Shown here: piece after piece, positions 1-12,745 of the stretch | Position numbering within the stretch: the stretch's first letter is position 1 | How the letters are laid out: every line of letters begins with the position of its first letter | Assembly: GCA_018857735.1 (NCBI GenBank) | Contig: JABMCL010002259.1 | Span: forward strand, 325,001-389,000 | Length of the DNA stretch: 64,000 nt | Direction: 5' to 3' | From: Alviniconcha marisindica | Lineage: Eukaryota > Mollusca > Gastropoda > Provannidae | Notes under the pieces: model-generated | Told to the model about the DNA's origin: nothing | What the model saw: only the letters and a program-made list of their open reading frames with translations | Database searches by the model: none | Position numbers and translations under genes: made by a program

Positions 1-1608
1 ATGGAAAATGAAAAACAACACTCGGACAAGAGAGTACAGACTCAGCTGATTTGGCACCCACCCACCTTGTCAAGGAAGGTCGGGACGGGACGGGGTGGGG
101 GTGGGGTGGGGTGGGGGTGGGGTGGAATCGTCGGGCGATGCCGGGTGAGGGGAGGAATGATAGGTGATGCTGGATGGTGGGGGTGGGGGGTGTCTAGGAA
201 TGATTGGGTGATGCTGGATGGTGATAATGGTGGGGGGGGGGGGGGGGGGGGGGGGTGTCTAGAAATGATTGGGTGATGCTAGATGGTGGTGCTGGATGGT
301 GTTAATGGTGATGGTCGTGGGGTCGGGGGTGTCTAGGAATGATTGGGTGATGGTGGTGGTGGTGGGGTTGGGTGTGTGTGTGTGGGGGGGGGGGGGGGGG
401 GGGGGGTCTAGGAAGATGGTGATGCTGGATGGAGATGCTGGATGGTGGTGGTGGTGGGGGTGGGGTGTCTAGGAATGATTGGGTGATGCTGGATGGTGGC
501 GCTGGATGTTTGGGGGGTGGGGGGCGGTCTAGGAATGGTTGGGTGATGCTGGATGGTGGTGGTGGTGGTGGGGGTGGGATGTCTAGGAATGATTGGGTGA
601 TGGTGGTGGTGGTGGGTCGGGTGTGTGTGTGTGTGTGTGGGGTGGGGGGGGGGTCTAGGAATGATTGGGTGATGCTGGATGGAGATGCTGGATGGTGGTG
701 GTGGTGGGGTGGGGTGTCTAGGAATGATTGGGTGATGCTGGATGGTGGCGCTGGATGGTTGGGGGGTGGGGGGCGGTCTAGGAATGGTTGGGTGATGCTG
801 GATGGTGGTGCTGGATGGTGGTGGGGTGGAGGCAGTGGGTGGTCTAGGAATGGTTGGGTGATGCTGGACGGGGTGATGGTGGTGACGGTGGTATGTTTGG
901 TGTTGCGTGATGGGGGGGGGGGGGGGGGGGAGGTGAGTGAATGACCAGGCGATGAGAGGTGGGGGGAGGGGTGGGGGAGAAAGGTGAGGGAGTGATGGAT
1001 GGGAGGGGGGGGGGGGGGGGGGAATGGTGGATGGGGCGATGTCGGATGGGTGCGGTGGCTAGAGGAATGGTTGAACGATGCTGGATGGAGGGGGGTGGAA
1101 GAATGGTTGAGCGACGGTGGATGGGGCGATGTCGGATGCGGTGGAGGTGGGAGGAATGGTTGGGCGGTGCTGGATGAAGTCGGGGGAAAGAGGGGGGGGG
1201 GGGGGGGGGGGTCGGACGATCAAGGAAGTTGGGGAAGGGGGGGGGGGGGGTTGTCGGACGATGGTGGACAAAGGTGGAGGTGGGAGAAAAGGATAGAGAA
1301 GCTGCATGAGGATTGGCCGAGATGGTAGGAATGGTTAGATGGCGGATGAAGATGTGGAGGGGACGTGAGGGATGGGTAGCTCACCAAAAAGAGTAGTTAT
1401 TACTCTCTGATGCAGTTGGGTCCAATTCTCTCATTATATGTGCAATTCTGTCAGCATCAGTATATATATATGAAAGATGCACGCTGGGTGGGAACGTTTA
1501 AGAATATCTACGCGTGTACAATACTTGCTGAGTGTATGTCCAGTAGTCGACGGGTGGTGACAGGTAGGTAGTGTGTGCGGGGCCCGGGGAACAGGGTAGG
1601 GTTAGGAG

Positions 1609-1650
<42 letters not shown>

Positions 1651-1695
1651 GATGTGTGTGTGTTATGATGTGTGTGTTGTGATGTGTATGTTGTG

Positions 1696-1729
<34 letters not shown>

Positions 1730-1787
1730 TATGATGTGTGTGTGTGTGTTATGATGTGTGTGTGTGTGTTATGATGTGTGTGTTGTG

Positions 1788-1850
<63 letters not shown>

Positions 1851-4140
1851 CGCGGATGTTGACTAACGGGGTAGGGTTAGGAGTGTGTCTGTGGCTCACT
1901 CTTGTTGATAAGCGGGGAATGGCATGACGGTTAGGAGTGTGTGTACCATAGTCGGTGAGCGGGGGCATGACGGTTAGGAGTGTGTGGACCATAGTCGGTG
2001 AGCGGGGGCATGACGGTTAGGAGTGTGTGGACCATAGTCGGTGAGCGGGGGCATGACGGTTAGGAGTGTGTGGACCATAGTCGGTGAGCGGGGGGCATGA
2101 CCTGTGTGTGTACCATAGTCGGTGAGCGGGGCATGACCTGAGTGTGTGTGTGTGTGTGTGTACCATAGTCGGTGAGCGGGGCATGACCTGAGTGTGTGTA
2201 CCATAGTCGGTGAGCGTGGCATGACCTGAGTGTGTGTGTACCATAGTCGGTGAGCGGGGCATGACCTGTGTGTGTGTACCATAGTCGGTGAGAGGGGCAT
2301 GACCTAGTGTGTGTGTGTACCATAGTCGGTGAGAGGGGCATGACCTATGTGTGTGTGTGTACCATAGTCGGTGAGTGGGGCATGACCAATGTGTGTGTGT
2401 ACCATAGTCGGTGAGCGGGGGCATGACCTTTTGTGTGTGTGTGTACACCATAGTCGGTGAGCGGGGCATGACCTATGTGTGTGTGACCATAGTCGGTGAG
2501 CGGGGCATGACCTGTGTGTGTGTGTCCATAGTCGGTGAGCGGGGCATGACCTATGTGTGTGTGTACCATAGTCGGTGAGCGGGGCATGACCTTATGTGTG
2601 TGTGTGCCATAGTCGGTGAGCGGGGCATGACCTATGTGTGTGTGTACCATAGTCGGTGAGCGGGGCATGACCTATGTGTGGTACCACAGTCGGAAGCGGG
2701 GAATGACCTATGTGTGAGTGTGTGTGCACAGTCGGTGAGCGGGTGAATGTGAGCTAGGTGTGTGTACCATAGTCGTGAGCGGGGCATGACTATGTGTGTG
2801 TGTGCTAAGTCGGTGAGCGGGGCATGACCTATGTGTGGGGGCCATAGTCGGTGAGCGGGGCATGACCTATGTGTGTGTGTGTGCCATAGTCGGTGAGCGG
2901 GGCATGACCTATGTGTGTGTACCACAGTCGACAAGCGGGGAATGGCGTGATGGTTGGGAGTGTGTGTGCGACGGTCGGTGAGTGGGTGAATGGTGTAATG
3001 GCTAGGAGTGTGTGTACGATAGTTGACAAGCGGGGAATGGCGTGATGGTTGGGAGTGTGTGTGTACGACGGTCGGTATGTCGGGGCACGACATGACGGTT
3101 GGGAGCGGTGTGTGCGACGACGCGCACATCTGTCAGTCACCATGTGAAGGGGTGTGCATACACTGACTGAAATGTAGGGCAAACGCACGGCACGGGGCGA
3201 GGGTAGTGGTGGGGGCCGTCAGAAGCACGGCACGGGGCGAGGGTAGTGGTGGGGGCCGTCAGAAGCACGGCACGGGGCGAGGGTAGTGGTGGGGGCCGTC
3301 AGAAGCACGGCACGGGGCGAGGGTAGTGGTGGGGGCCGTCAGAAGCACGGCACAGGGCCGTCTGAGGGCATGACGAGCATTCGTGTTCAGCTTTCACGAG
3401 TTCCTGGTTCACACTTACAATGACAACTGGACGTGATGGTGATGGGGGTGGTATTGTGGGTGGGAGTAGGGGGGGTTGAGGGGTGGAAGTAGAGGGTGTT
3501 GTGGAGTGGAAGTGGATGGGGGTGTTGTGGGGTGGGAGTAGGGGGGTGTTGTGGATGGAAGTAGGGGGGGGGGTGTTAGTAGGGGGGGTGTTGTGGGGGG
3601 GGGGAGTAGAGGGGTGTTGTGGGGGGTGTTGTGGGTTGGAATTAGAGGGGGTGTGCGGGGTGGAATTAGAGGGGGTGTTGTGGGTGGGAGTAGGGAGGGG
3701 TTGTGGGGGGGGGGAGTAGGGGGGGTTGTGGGTGGAAGTAGAGGGTGTTGTGGGGTGGAATTAGAGGGGGGTGTTGTGGGGTGGGAGTAGGGGGGGTTGT
3801 GGGGTGGATTAGAGGGGGGTGTTGTGGGTGGAATTAGAGGGGGTGTTGTGGGGTGGGAGAGGGTGTGTGTGGGGTGGAATTAGAGGGGGGTGTTGTGGGG
3901 TGGGAGTAGGGGGGTGTGAGTAGGGGGGGTGTTGTTGGGTGGAATTAGAGGGGGTGTTGTGGGGTGGGAGTAGGGGGGGGGTGTTGTTGGGTGGAATTAG
4001 AGGGGGTGTTGTGGGGTGGAAGTAGAGGGGGGGGTGTTGTGGGGTGGAAGTAGAGGGGGGGATGTTGTGGGGTGGAAGTAGAAGGGGGGATGTGGGGTGG
4101 AAGCGGAAGAGTGGTGTTGTGGGAGTGGGGTGGAAGTAGG
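1..4140. repeat. cluster of G-rich minisatellites
   Basis: Four different arrays lie side by side. Positions 1-1330 hold GGTGATGCTGGATGGTGG-type units mixed with poly-G and TCTAGGAATGATTGGGTGAT. Positions 1600-1855 hold (TG)n and TG/CG tracts. Positions 1900-3100 hold about 25 copies of a roughly 40-bp unit containing CATAGTCGGTGAGCGGGGCA and a (TG)n spacer. Positions 3430-4140 hold GTGTTGTGGGGTGGAATTAG-type units. All have G on the plus strand. Open frames here are artefacts of repetition. Confidence 0.93.
3185..3362. repeat. 40-bp tandem repeat, four near-identical copies
   Basis: A 40-bp unit starting GCACGGCACGGGGCGAGGGT is repeated four times with almost no divergence, plus a partial fifth copy. 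The near-identity suggests recent expansion, unlike the degraded arrays on either side. Confidence 0.93.
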
Positions 4141-4990
4141 GATTACAGTCTAGAAACCTGTCTCTGTGAAACTAGAACAGTTGGAGACAGAAAGTAGCCT
4201 ACTGTGGAAATGTCTCCACGCAGACGTAGACAGTGGGGGCAGCTTAGTTCATGGACAAAACTCATCACGGGCTCACGATCATGTGTGAAAAGGAAAAAAG
4301 GAAATCGCAATCAGTTTTGAACAAAACACCACTGGATGCGTGTGTATTTTTTCCCTCGGTTAAAATGGATGAAAACTACGGCGGCGGCAATCATGGGGGT
4401 GGGGGGAATATCGTCAGTATACACAGAATGCAAACATAAGGATGCCTCTGACGTCCGTTATATTAAAATGGGATTGGGGGGGGGGGGGGATTAAGAGGAC
4501 GGTGGGCGTTAAATGCAAATGTCTCGAGAAGGAAACAACAAAGTAAGAGGAAGGCATGTGTTATATGTAAAAGGGCGAAATCGACTCGGAATCCGCTCAA
4601 ACACGGCGGAAGATTTCCAAGTCAGCATTACACTTCAGTATAAACAAGTTCGGTGAACAAAGTGTCTATTGTTCATAAAGAGAAACAGGACGGCGAGACA
4701 AACACTTGAAGACAATGATCCGCATGACTGGGTAGAGTTTATGGATGAATGAAACCGGGCTAAGCTGGGAGGTATGGGAGGAGAAGGGGTTGGCTGGGTC
4801 GGGAGAAAGTTTTAGAGATCAGTTTACCGGCACTCAGCACGGTGAAGTGTGTAGTACATTCCAACAACACATGGAGTACGCTGTGACGTTATCTTGCTGA
4901 CGTCACTGGTCGCACTGGCACTGTTGCGCAATAAGCACCATAATCGTATCGTATGGGAAAAGGGCTTTGGAATAAGTTTGTTCTAAAAAT

Positions 4991-4996
<6 letters not shown>

Positions 4997-5043
<47 letters not shown>

Positions 5044-5083
5044 AGAGAGAGGTCACTGCTAAGAGAGAGGAGAGAGAGGCATG

Positions 5084-5151
<68 letters not shown>

Positions 5152-5157
5152 CACTGC

Positions 5158-5220
<63 letters not shown>
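4997..5220. repeat. (GA)n microsatellite
   Basis: Two long GA tracts are separated by GGTCACTGCTAAGAGAGAGG-like interruptions that occur twice, showing duplication of the interrupted block. The tract produces a poly-Ser/Leu open frame on the minus strand that is not a gene. Confidence 0.97.
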
Positions 5221-5222
<2 letters not shown>

Positions 5223-7059
5223 ATGGCACATAAAAAGCAAGCAAAGCTAGAAGCTTGCAGCAAGTTCATCCTTGTTGAAAGTATATTCCAAACAGGGAAG
5301 AAGTAGCAGGTAGCGGCTGATCAGTTGGGGATACAGGATGTTGTTCTCCCCCCCCCCCCCCCCCCAACCTGGGGTACAGTTGCGCTGAAGTAAACCTCGT
5401 TTAAAAAAAAGTTTTGACAGTTTAAAACAACTGACTACATAGAAAACAAGACACTGAATGATGGGGGTGAATTCGGAAGCTTGGAATGATAATGTTTCAC
5501 CGGTTTTATTCACGTTTTGTACACATATTGTTTCCTCTTTCGTGTTAATACTCCTTAGTTGTTGTTTTTCCCGCTCATGTTTCGTTTCCTCACCTACCCT
5601 ACGTTTCTGTGAGGCGATTGCTCGGCTAGTACCCAGCCTACAAAACGCACCGGTTTTGCCTTCTGGCACTTCTTTCCCGTCCGTGGTAAATCACACGCGT
5701 TCTCATTCATCTCAGCACTCGCTCGACCGGCCCTGGAGTGGGCACACTGGCACTTTCATGTGGTGGCTAAATATTGTCTAAGAGTCCGGCCAGGACAAGG
5801 GGGGAACTTGAGGCCTGCCTGCCGAGTTGGAGGGACATGACTGTGTTATTGCATAAGAGACTTTGTTTTTTCCACTGATCACTGTTGAATTGAAAGGCAC
5901 TCGGTTGCAGAATACAATCAGATAGCTCTGTCCTTTGAAACGTTGCATAAAATAACAAAACTTCTTCTGTACTTTTCGCATAGGCTCCGTTCTGCGTCAT
6001 ATAACAATATACTTTCACAGAAAGTTAGCTCGTTTTTTGTTTTGTTTTGTGTCATTTCTTTTCTTTTAAATTTGGAGCATACCTTCGTGGCATTTTGAGC
6101 ACACCTAGATAAATTGACGTAAATATTTGTTTGTTTTCTCTCGATAGGCCAACATTTTTTATTTTTTTTATGCAGCTCTTACTTTCGACTATTACTTCAC
6201 AAAGAGGAGGTGGGGGTGTGGTGGGGGCGGGCAGGCAGAAAATCTGCAACGTCTCATTCTGCACGGAAGTAGAAATGTCTGCACCGTTTCCTTATTGTGT
6301 AGAAACGTTGAAGTATTCACGGCGTTTCCCCGATTCCTCAAGAAACGACTGCAGCAGTTGGAACTAGGCTATTCCGGCGAACCAGCCGCATACTCAAGGA
6401 TCGTCCGACTCGTGTGTATTTGAAGATGTGCTGGTCACGCAATGACCAAACAGTGCACAGGAAAGGGGGCAGTTCATAGGGGTGGGGGGGGGGGGGGGGG
6501 GGGGGGGTTGGAATACCTCACCGTCAACAGGGACCGCTCATACCCTCACTACATTTCACAGTAACAGATTGAGCATGACGGTAACGTCCGTCGTCTTGTG
6601 GGCAGTAAAACTGTTAGAAGTCGTTTCCTTCCGACATTATCGTTCGCACCCAACTGTGCACAGCATATTGTCCCCCTTTCCTGTGGCCTTGTCATAGCTA
6701 TGGTCGTCTCCCCTACCCCCTTTTAATTAATCTTTTTCTCTTCTTTTCGAGTGCTTATACTTATGTGTTATAGTAGTTGGGAGACTTGATGCTGTTTGGC
6801 TCGGGGAGACCAAGTAAGACGGGGAGACCTTTGTTTTTGTATGCAAGCGGTTTGGCTCGGGATGAATGAAGCCAGTGCAATGGCGGTGTAGTCTGAAAGA
6901 AAAGCTGGTGTCACGTGACCGTCAAGCAGCAGCTAGTGCTCAGCGATGGGTGTGACGGGTTTCACGTGCGCATACTCGGGCGCTGGCCCTCATCCGTGTT
7001 TGTCAAGCAAGCAAGCAAGCTGTCAAGCAAGCCATTCTCTCAGCAGCACACTCCATCAG

Positions 7060-7350
7060 CCACCTTTTACAGACCACACCACACTCCATCTGCATCCCAC
7101 CCCCCACTTTTTTTGTTTACAGACCACCCCACACTCCATCTGCTCCCCCCTTTTTTTGTTTACAGACCACACCACATTCCATCTTACCTCCCCTCCCCTC
7201 TTGTTTTATACACCACACCACATTCCATCTGCTCCCCCCCTCCCCTTGTTTTATACGCCACACCACATTCCCTGCCCCCCCCCCCCCCCCCCTGTTTTAT
7301 ACACCACACCACATTCCATCTGCCTTTTGTTTTTAAACAGACCGCACCAC
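7060..7350. repeat. minisatellite with CACACCACATTCCATCTGC units
   Basis: About five copies of a roughly 55-60 bp unit (ACCACACCACACTCCATCTG followed by a C/T tract) occur. Variable poly-C/poly-T lengths account for most size differences. Overlapping Pro/His-rich open frames in several frames come from the repeat. Confidence 0.88.
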
Positions 7351-8694
7351 ACTCCACCGGCGCCATTCTGTACGTCTGTCCGCTTCCATGCCGTCAAGTC
7401 TTGCAGTGCTATTGGACTCCAGTATCGCTTCTTTCAGCAGCTTCTCTCTTCCACACTCTCAGCTTCATCCATGGGGGTTTGCTTACATACTTCTTCCAGC
7501 TCGCTTTCTTTTCTGCACAGGTAACGGTCCTTTCTCTCTCGCTTTCCTCCTCGTTGACAGCCTTACTTTTTTTTCTTCTTTTTGTTTTCTTTTTAAAGAC
7601 CTGTCAACGGTAATAACGGCGCAACACAACTGACCACTCTTATGACTTTAGTACAACACTCAACAGCACTTTTGGCTCGAACGTTATAAAGTACGGAGCG
7701 CTTAGAAAAAAAGTTATTAAAAAAAATGAAGTATTTATTTCAGAAAGAAAAAAAGAAAAGAAAAAAAATCCGGACTGGAACGTCTTTTTCGTTCTTATTA
7801 CAAGTTCTCTTTAATCCTTCCTACAATGGACTGAGCAGTTTAAAAAGAGAGTTAAATTTCACTTTGACATGGAAATCCACTTTGAGATACGGAAGGCATC
7901 GAGACGCGAGCCTCTGGGAGACCTTGTTCGCTTCCCGTTGGCGAGGTCACACACCTCTAACCAGTACGAACGAAATCAACTTCTTCATCGTATGTCAACA
8001 CGATGTGTAAACCAAATCAGTTTATATACCGCTTGCGCTTGGACGATATAAACTTTTCATCGTCTGTCAATAAGGTGTATAAACAAAATCAGTTTCTTCG
8101 TCTGCTGTCAGTACTGCAGATTTAAAAAAAAAAAAAATTAAAATTAAGCACAAGCCGAAAATAAATGTCCATAGTGGCCAGTATTCCCATGGTCAGAAGA
8201 AATCCTTCTCCGTTAAGAGCTAACCTCAGATGTGAACGTCTCCCTACAACGCGGCTGTGTGTTAGTTAGTTAGCCGCCAGAGAACCCCGCCGGTCAACGG
8301 ACTGCGGCACTACCGTTATAAACTGCGCCCACACCCCGACCCATAAAAATAAAAATAAAAATCATTCTTGGTTATAAGAACAGATAATTATTCGATGTGT
8401 GTTCCCACGCCACCCGACTGTGTGCGCATGCCAGCTAGGGTGGTAGTGGTGGTGGTGGGGAGAGTTCTGGAATGACCACGGCCTGAAGAAGCAGTGTTGT
8501 TGTTTTTTCGAGTTTTCAAATGGAACCACATACTGTACTAATACACAGCGGCACGTAGACAGGTGTCGGTCATTCACACTGCGTCAGCCACACTGCAACA
8601 AGCGTGCCTTTGGGGGGACGTGAAGCGGACAGACAGCAAGCTGGTACACACTCCACTGGCACCTGACAACGTGCGAATCCCACACAAATCCCCC

Positions 8695-8725
<31 letters not shown>

Positions 8726-11700
8726 AAAAAAAAAAAAAAAAACAACTGAATAAGTAGCCGTCAGGTGCCATTGGACTGAACCGATTGACAAAGACGAACA
8801 AAAGCAAGAAGAAGAAAAAAAAAAAAAAAAAAAAAAAAGCAACCACGCTTTGTAGGATTTCAAAATATAGTGATGAATTTAGTATTTATTTCAGAAAAAA
8901 AATCTGGTTTCAATTTTGACCACACAAGTACACAACTATGCCGACAGAACAGACAAAGACATGAATTGATCCAAAAAGCAAGAAAGTTTCAAACATTAGC
9001 GTAATTGATACAAACATAAGACATCATGATAGCAGAGGGACGCGAACGGCCGAAGTGTTTGCTAATAAACAGAAGCCAAGCCATTAACACAAAGCCCAGG
9101 TACTGGAGGAGGAGGGGGGGGGGGGGGGGGGTTAGCAGCAGGCGTTGGGGGGGGGGGGGGGGGGGGTCCATTAATTTGTTAAAAGTGTATGTCGTAAATG
9201 TTAGGTAGTGGCAGTAGTACAGTTACGTTTCTCAGAATACTCATCAGCAATTATTTTTGTAATTTGTTTTTCCATTCCTTTTCAATTTCAAGAGATTTAC
9301 AGATTACTGGGGATTTTTTTTTTTTAAGAGTGGTGGGTGGGGGCCTGGAGGGAGGTGGTGGCTGCCGGGGGGGTCGATCGGAGTGAGGGGGTGGGGGAGA
9401 GGGGTGTACACGCGAAGACTCGCCTATTCTCACTGTGAGCGGCTAGCTTGCTAACATTGTCAAAAGGTCGGTTGACAGCAAAGGCTTCCATGCGTGGCTG
9501 CGGCAGCAGTTAGGGAAGTTGAGAAGCAAGAAATGAAAAGAGCGTAGCGAGGAACAAACCAGACTGACTGCAAAGGAAACCGGTGAAGGATTACAGTCCT
9601 CAAAGCGCTGCTTTGTCGGGGCGTGTGGGGGGGAAGGGGGGGGGGGGGGGGGTGGCAGTTTCTTGGTGTGTACAAAGGATTCAAACTAGCACAACTGCAA
9701 TGGGTGGTTGTTGTGCCCCGTCACGCAAACACCTCGACACTTTTTGTTGTTGTTGTTGCTGCCAACGGCCGTTGCGCGTTGGTTTCACAGGCTGGCGAGC
9801 ATGGGAGACAATCCAGAAAAAGCGGAGACAATCGCAGCTCTACAATACATCACTAGGCATAGCATTTTCGGCTCCATCTACAACTGAAAAGCAAGCTGTA
9901 CAAAAAAATTCTGTAGAAATTGACTTGAAACATTAGTAGTAGGAATCAAATCACTTGGACAGGAGAAAAATCAAAAAAGGCATCTGTTTAAACGTCAACA
10001 AATAGTTCTAAATACATAATACATTATCTTTAGTCTTTTTGTTTTTACTTCGTGGACAAACGTTTGAAAAATGTCATGCACTTCCTTACGTTTTACACTC
10101 AGACGAAACACTACAGAAAGACATGATCAAGACGTCACTACAATGACATCACAACCCACTAGCAGCACACGCCAGCACCATTCTCATCTTCAAACAACGA
10201 GAGACATGTAAAGAGGGGAGAGAACTGTGCCAGGCAAACGCCTTTCGTCTTTTGCCGCTAAGTTCGGGGTGAAAAAACTATTTAAAAAAAATAAAATAAA
10301 AACATCAACAAAAAAAACTAACCCGGAACAATGTACTAATTTTTTTTAAAGAAAGAAAAAAAGACACAACTTCAAACACATTCATGCACATCCACACACG
10401 GGTTTATCCATTTGAACACTTAACAATCTAGAAACTGACATGCGTAACTTTTCATCGCTCATACACAAGATAAAAATTAAAAATATATATAAAAAGTTGG
10501 GAAAATCTGGCTAATGCCTTGAATCCAAGGTCACAATCGACGACACACTTCAATTTGAACTGTTTATCTGTTCCACATGTTTTCATGGCACTTTCAGTAT
10601 GGCATCAGCAGTGGTTGATTTCTCAAGATGGTGTTGGCATGATTAAGTCTCCAGCAACAAACGCAAACAGTTAACTCCAGGCCAAAGAAACAGACCACAA
10701 CATACTGATCTTTTCAAATGCATGTAATTCGATCGCTAACTCACCTCTTTGGCTGGTGTTTAGTTTCCAACCAAACATTAAAATTAATTCATTATTCATT
10801 TCATGTCGGTTGCTCTTCTTTTTTTTGGGGTGGTTGGTAGGTAGGGTGGAGGTGCACTGTAAGTGAAACCTATTAAAAAATAAATAAAACAACAGCAGAA
10901 AAAAAGCCAATTTGGCTATGAACTAAACATGGGGCAGAGAAGTCGACAATATAAAAACAAGTCTTATTTATCGCACTCAGACTTTACATTCACACTAACT
11001 GACCGAATTCAAGGCAAGAGCCAGGAACGGGGCGTCGTGGGAGGGGGGAGGGGAGAAGAGAGAAACGGTTGGGGGGGGGGGGGTAAAAAAAAAAATCAAT
11101 CTGCAAAGTGTGGGTTTTGAAGAAAAATATCACAAACTTGAATTTTCTTCACTCGATAATTAAAAAGAAAACCAACTGACTGACGCGCACAATCATTTGA
11201 CTTCAAAGTAACCCAAACGCTGTTTGTTTTTTTCCTCCTTGAAAATGGTGTAGTTTTGAGTATCACATGGACGAAGAACGGGGAACTTTGTGAAATATTA
11301 TCACCACTTTCCACAGGGGCCCACACTGCCTATCATGGCACGGACGTCACACAGACGCGTCTCCATCACGACCACGCCCACAGCTTCGGCCGGACATGGC
11401 GCGATGGGCTCGTAGCCACAGTAACGCTCATCAACAATCCAACAACGCCGTTCGTCAGCGGACGAGGCAAACGGTCAAGACATCAGACAGAGGGGCAGGC
11501 AAGAAACACGTGCAACACTACTAGCATTAAACTGGGGCTTGCGCGGACTGGGTGACTGATATTCAAGGGGGGCTTTAGAATCTTCAGGCTCGTCAACAAG
11601 TTCTTTTGTTTTGCGCGGTGGTCGCTCGTCAGAGAGAGCAAAACATTCTTTGCGGTCAGCGATCGTGGAGAGAATTTGAAATCCGTCAGACGTGTTCTGA

Positions 11701-12547
11701 TTTCTGGCATCTGTTGAGACGTGTTGGCACACATCAGTAAGTCCTCGAAACCGCGCAGGGTTAGCTCAGGACCAAGCCCAGAGCTAAGGCTCTTTTTCTC
11801 ATTGCCTGGCATAGCTGGCACAGTCGGAGGACATAAAAATGGATAAGTTATCGGGGTGCAAGGTGGGGAAAGGGGAGGGGGGGAGGGGGCAGGAAACGGA
11901 TTATCTACCACAACAGATTTAAACCTCCGAAGTGCTCTAAAGTTTCATTAATTTGAGATGCACCGCAAGTTTCTTAATTTTATGATTGGACACAAATCTG
12001 AAACGATTAACTCCCTTGTTCATTTATGATTGGACACTTTTTCGGGGAGGATGTGGGGGCGTGGAGGCTCGCCAATCCAAGGATGGTAGGATCGTAACGT
12101 AATCCAGGAAAAAGACCAGATCTGGGCGAAAATAAATCAAACTTAATCTGATCCGGCAACAAGACGTCACTTTATGGCCATTTAATTCCAAATATCTCGC
12201 ACTGACCTTTTCAATACATAGAAGAAAGAACCACCGATGTCACCACCTTGATTAAGGAATAAAAAGGCTTTAGGATTTAATCCGTTGAAAGAGGCAGCAC
12301 ACCACACACTTTTCATACAACATACGACATCAAGACAATTTATCTACCATACAATTTAGGGCCAAAAAGAGTATAAAATATCACACACCGAGAGAAAAGA
12401 AGACTTTTCAGTACGGTTAACTGCTTTCGGTTACATGTCTGATTTTGAACGATGTCTTAATACACAACTAGAGAAAAAGGTAAACTGGGTAAATATGGTT
12501 GATGGGTTAGGGGAGCATAGGGTTAAATCAACGAGCGCTAAGCACTC

Positions 12548-12745
12548 TTGACCATTTCTATCTATGGTCCACACGTACATAGCGATGTTTGGCTATAGCC
12601 ACGCCAACCTTTGTTGACCATTTCTATCTATGGTCCACACGTACATAGCGATGTTTGGCTATAGCCACGCCAACCTTTGTTGACCATTTCTATCTATGGT
12701 CCACACGTACATAGCGATGTTTGGCTATAGCCACGCCAACCTTTG
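12548..12745. repeat. 66-bp tandem triplication with internal palindrome
   Basis: Three apparently identical 66-bp copies start TTGACCATTTCTATCTATGG, and each contains the perfect palindrome GGCTATAGCC. The copies lie in otherwise non-repetitive A/T-rich sequence in the muscleblind 3' region. Confidence 0.95.

Noticed and set aside
11483..11911. 142-codon minus-strand frame in the 3' region
   Set aside because: There is no recognisable domain, the start is Pro-rich from a C-rich tract and a competing frame overlaps it. Probably chance within 3' UTR or intergenic DNA.
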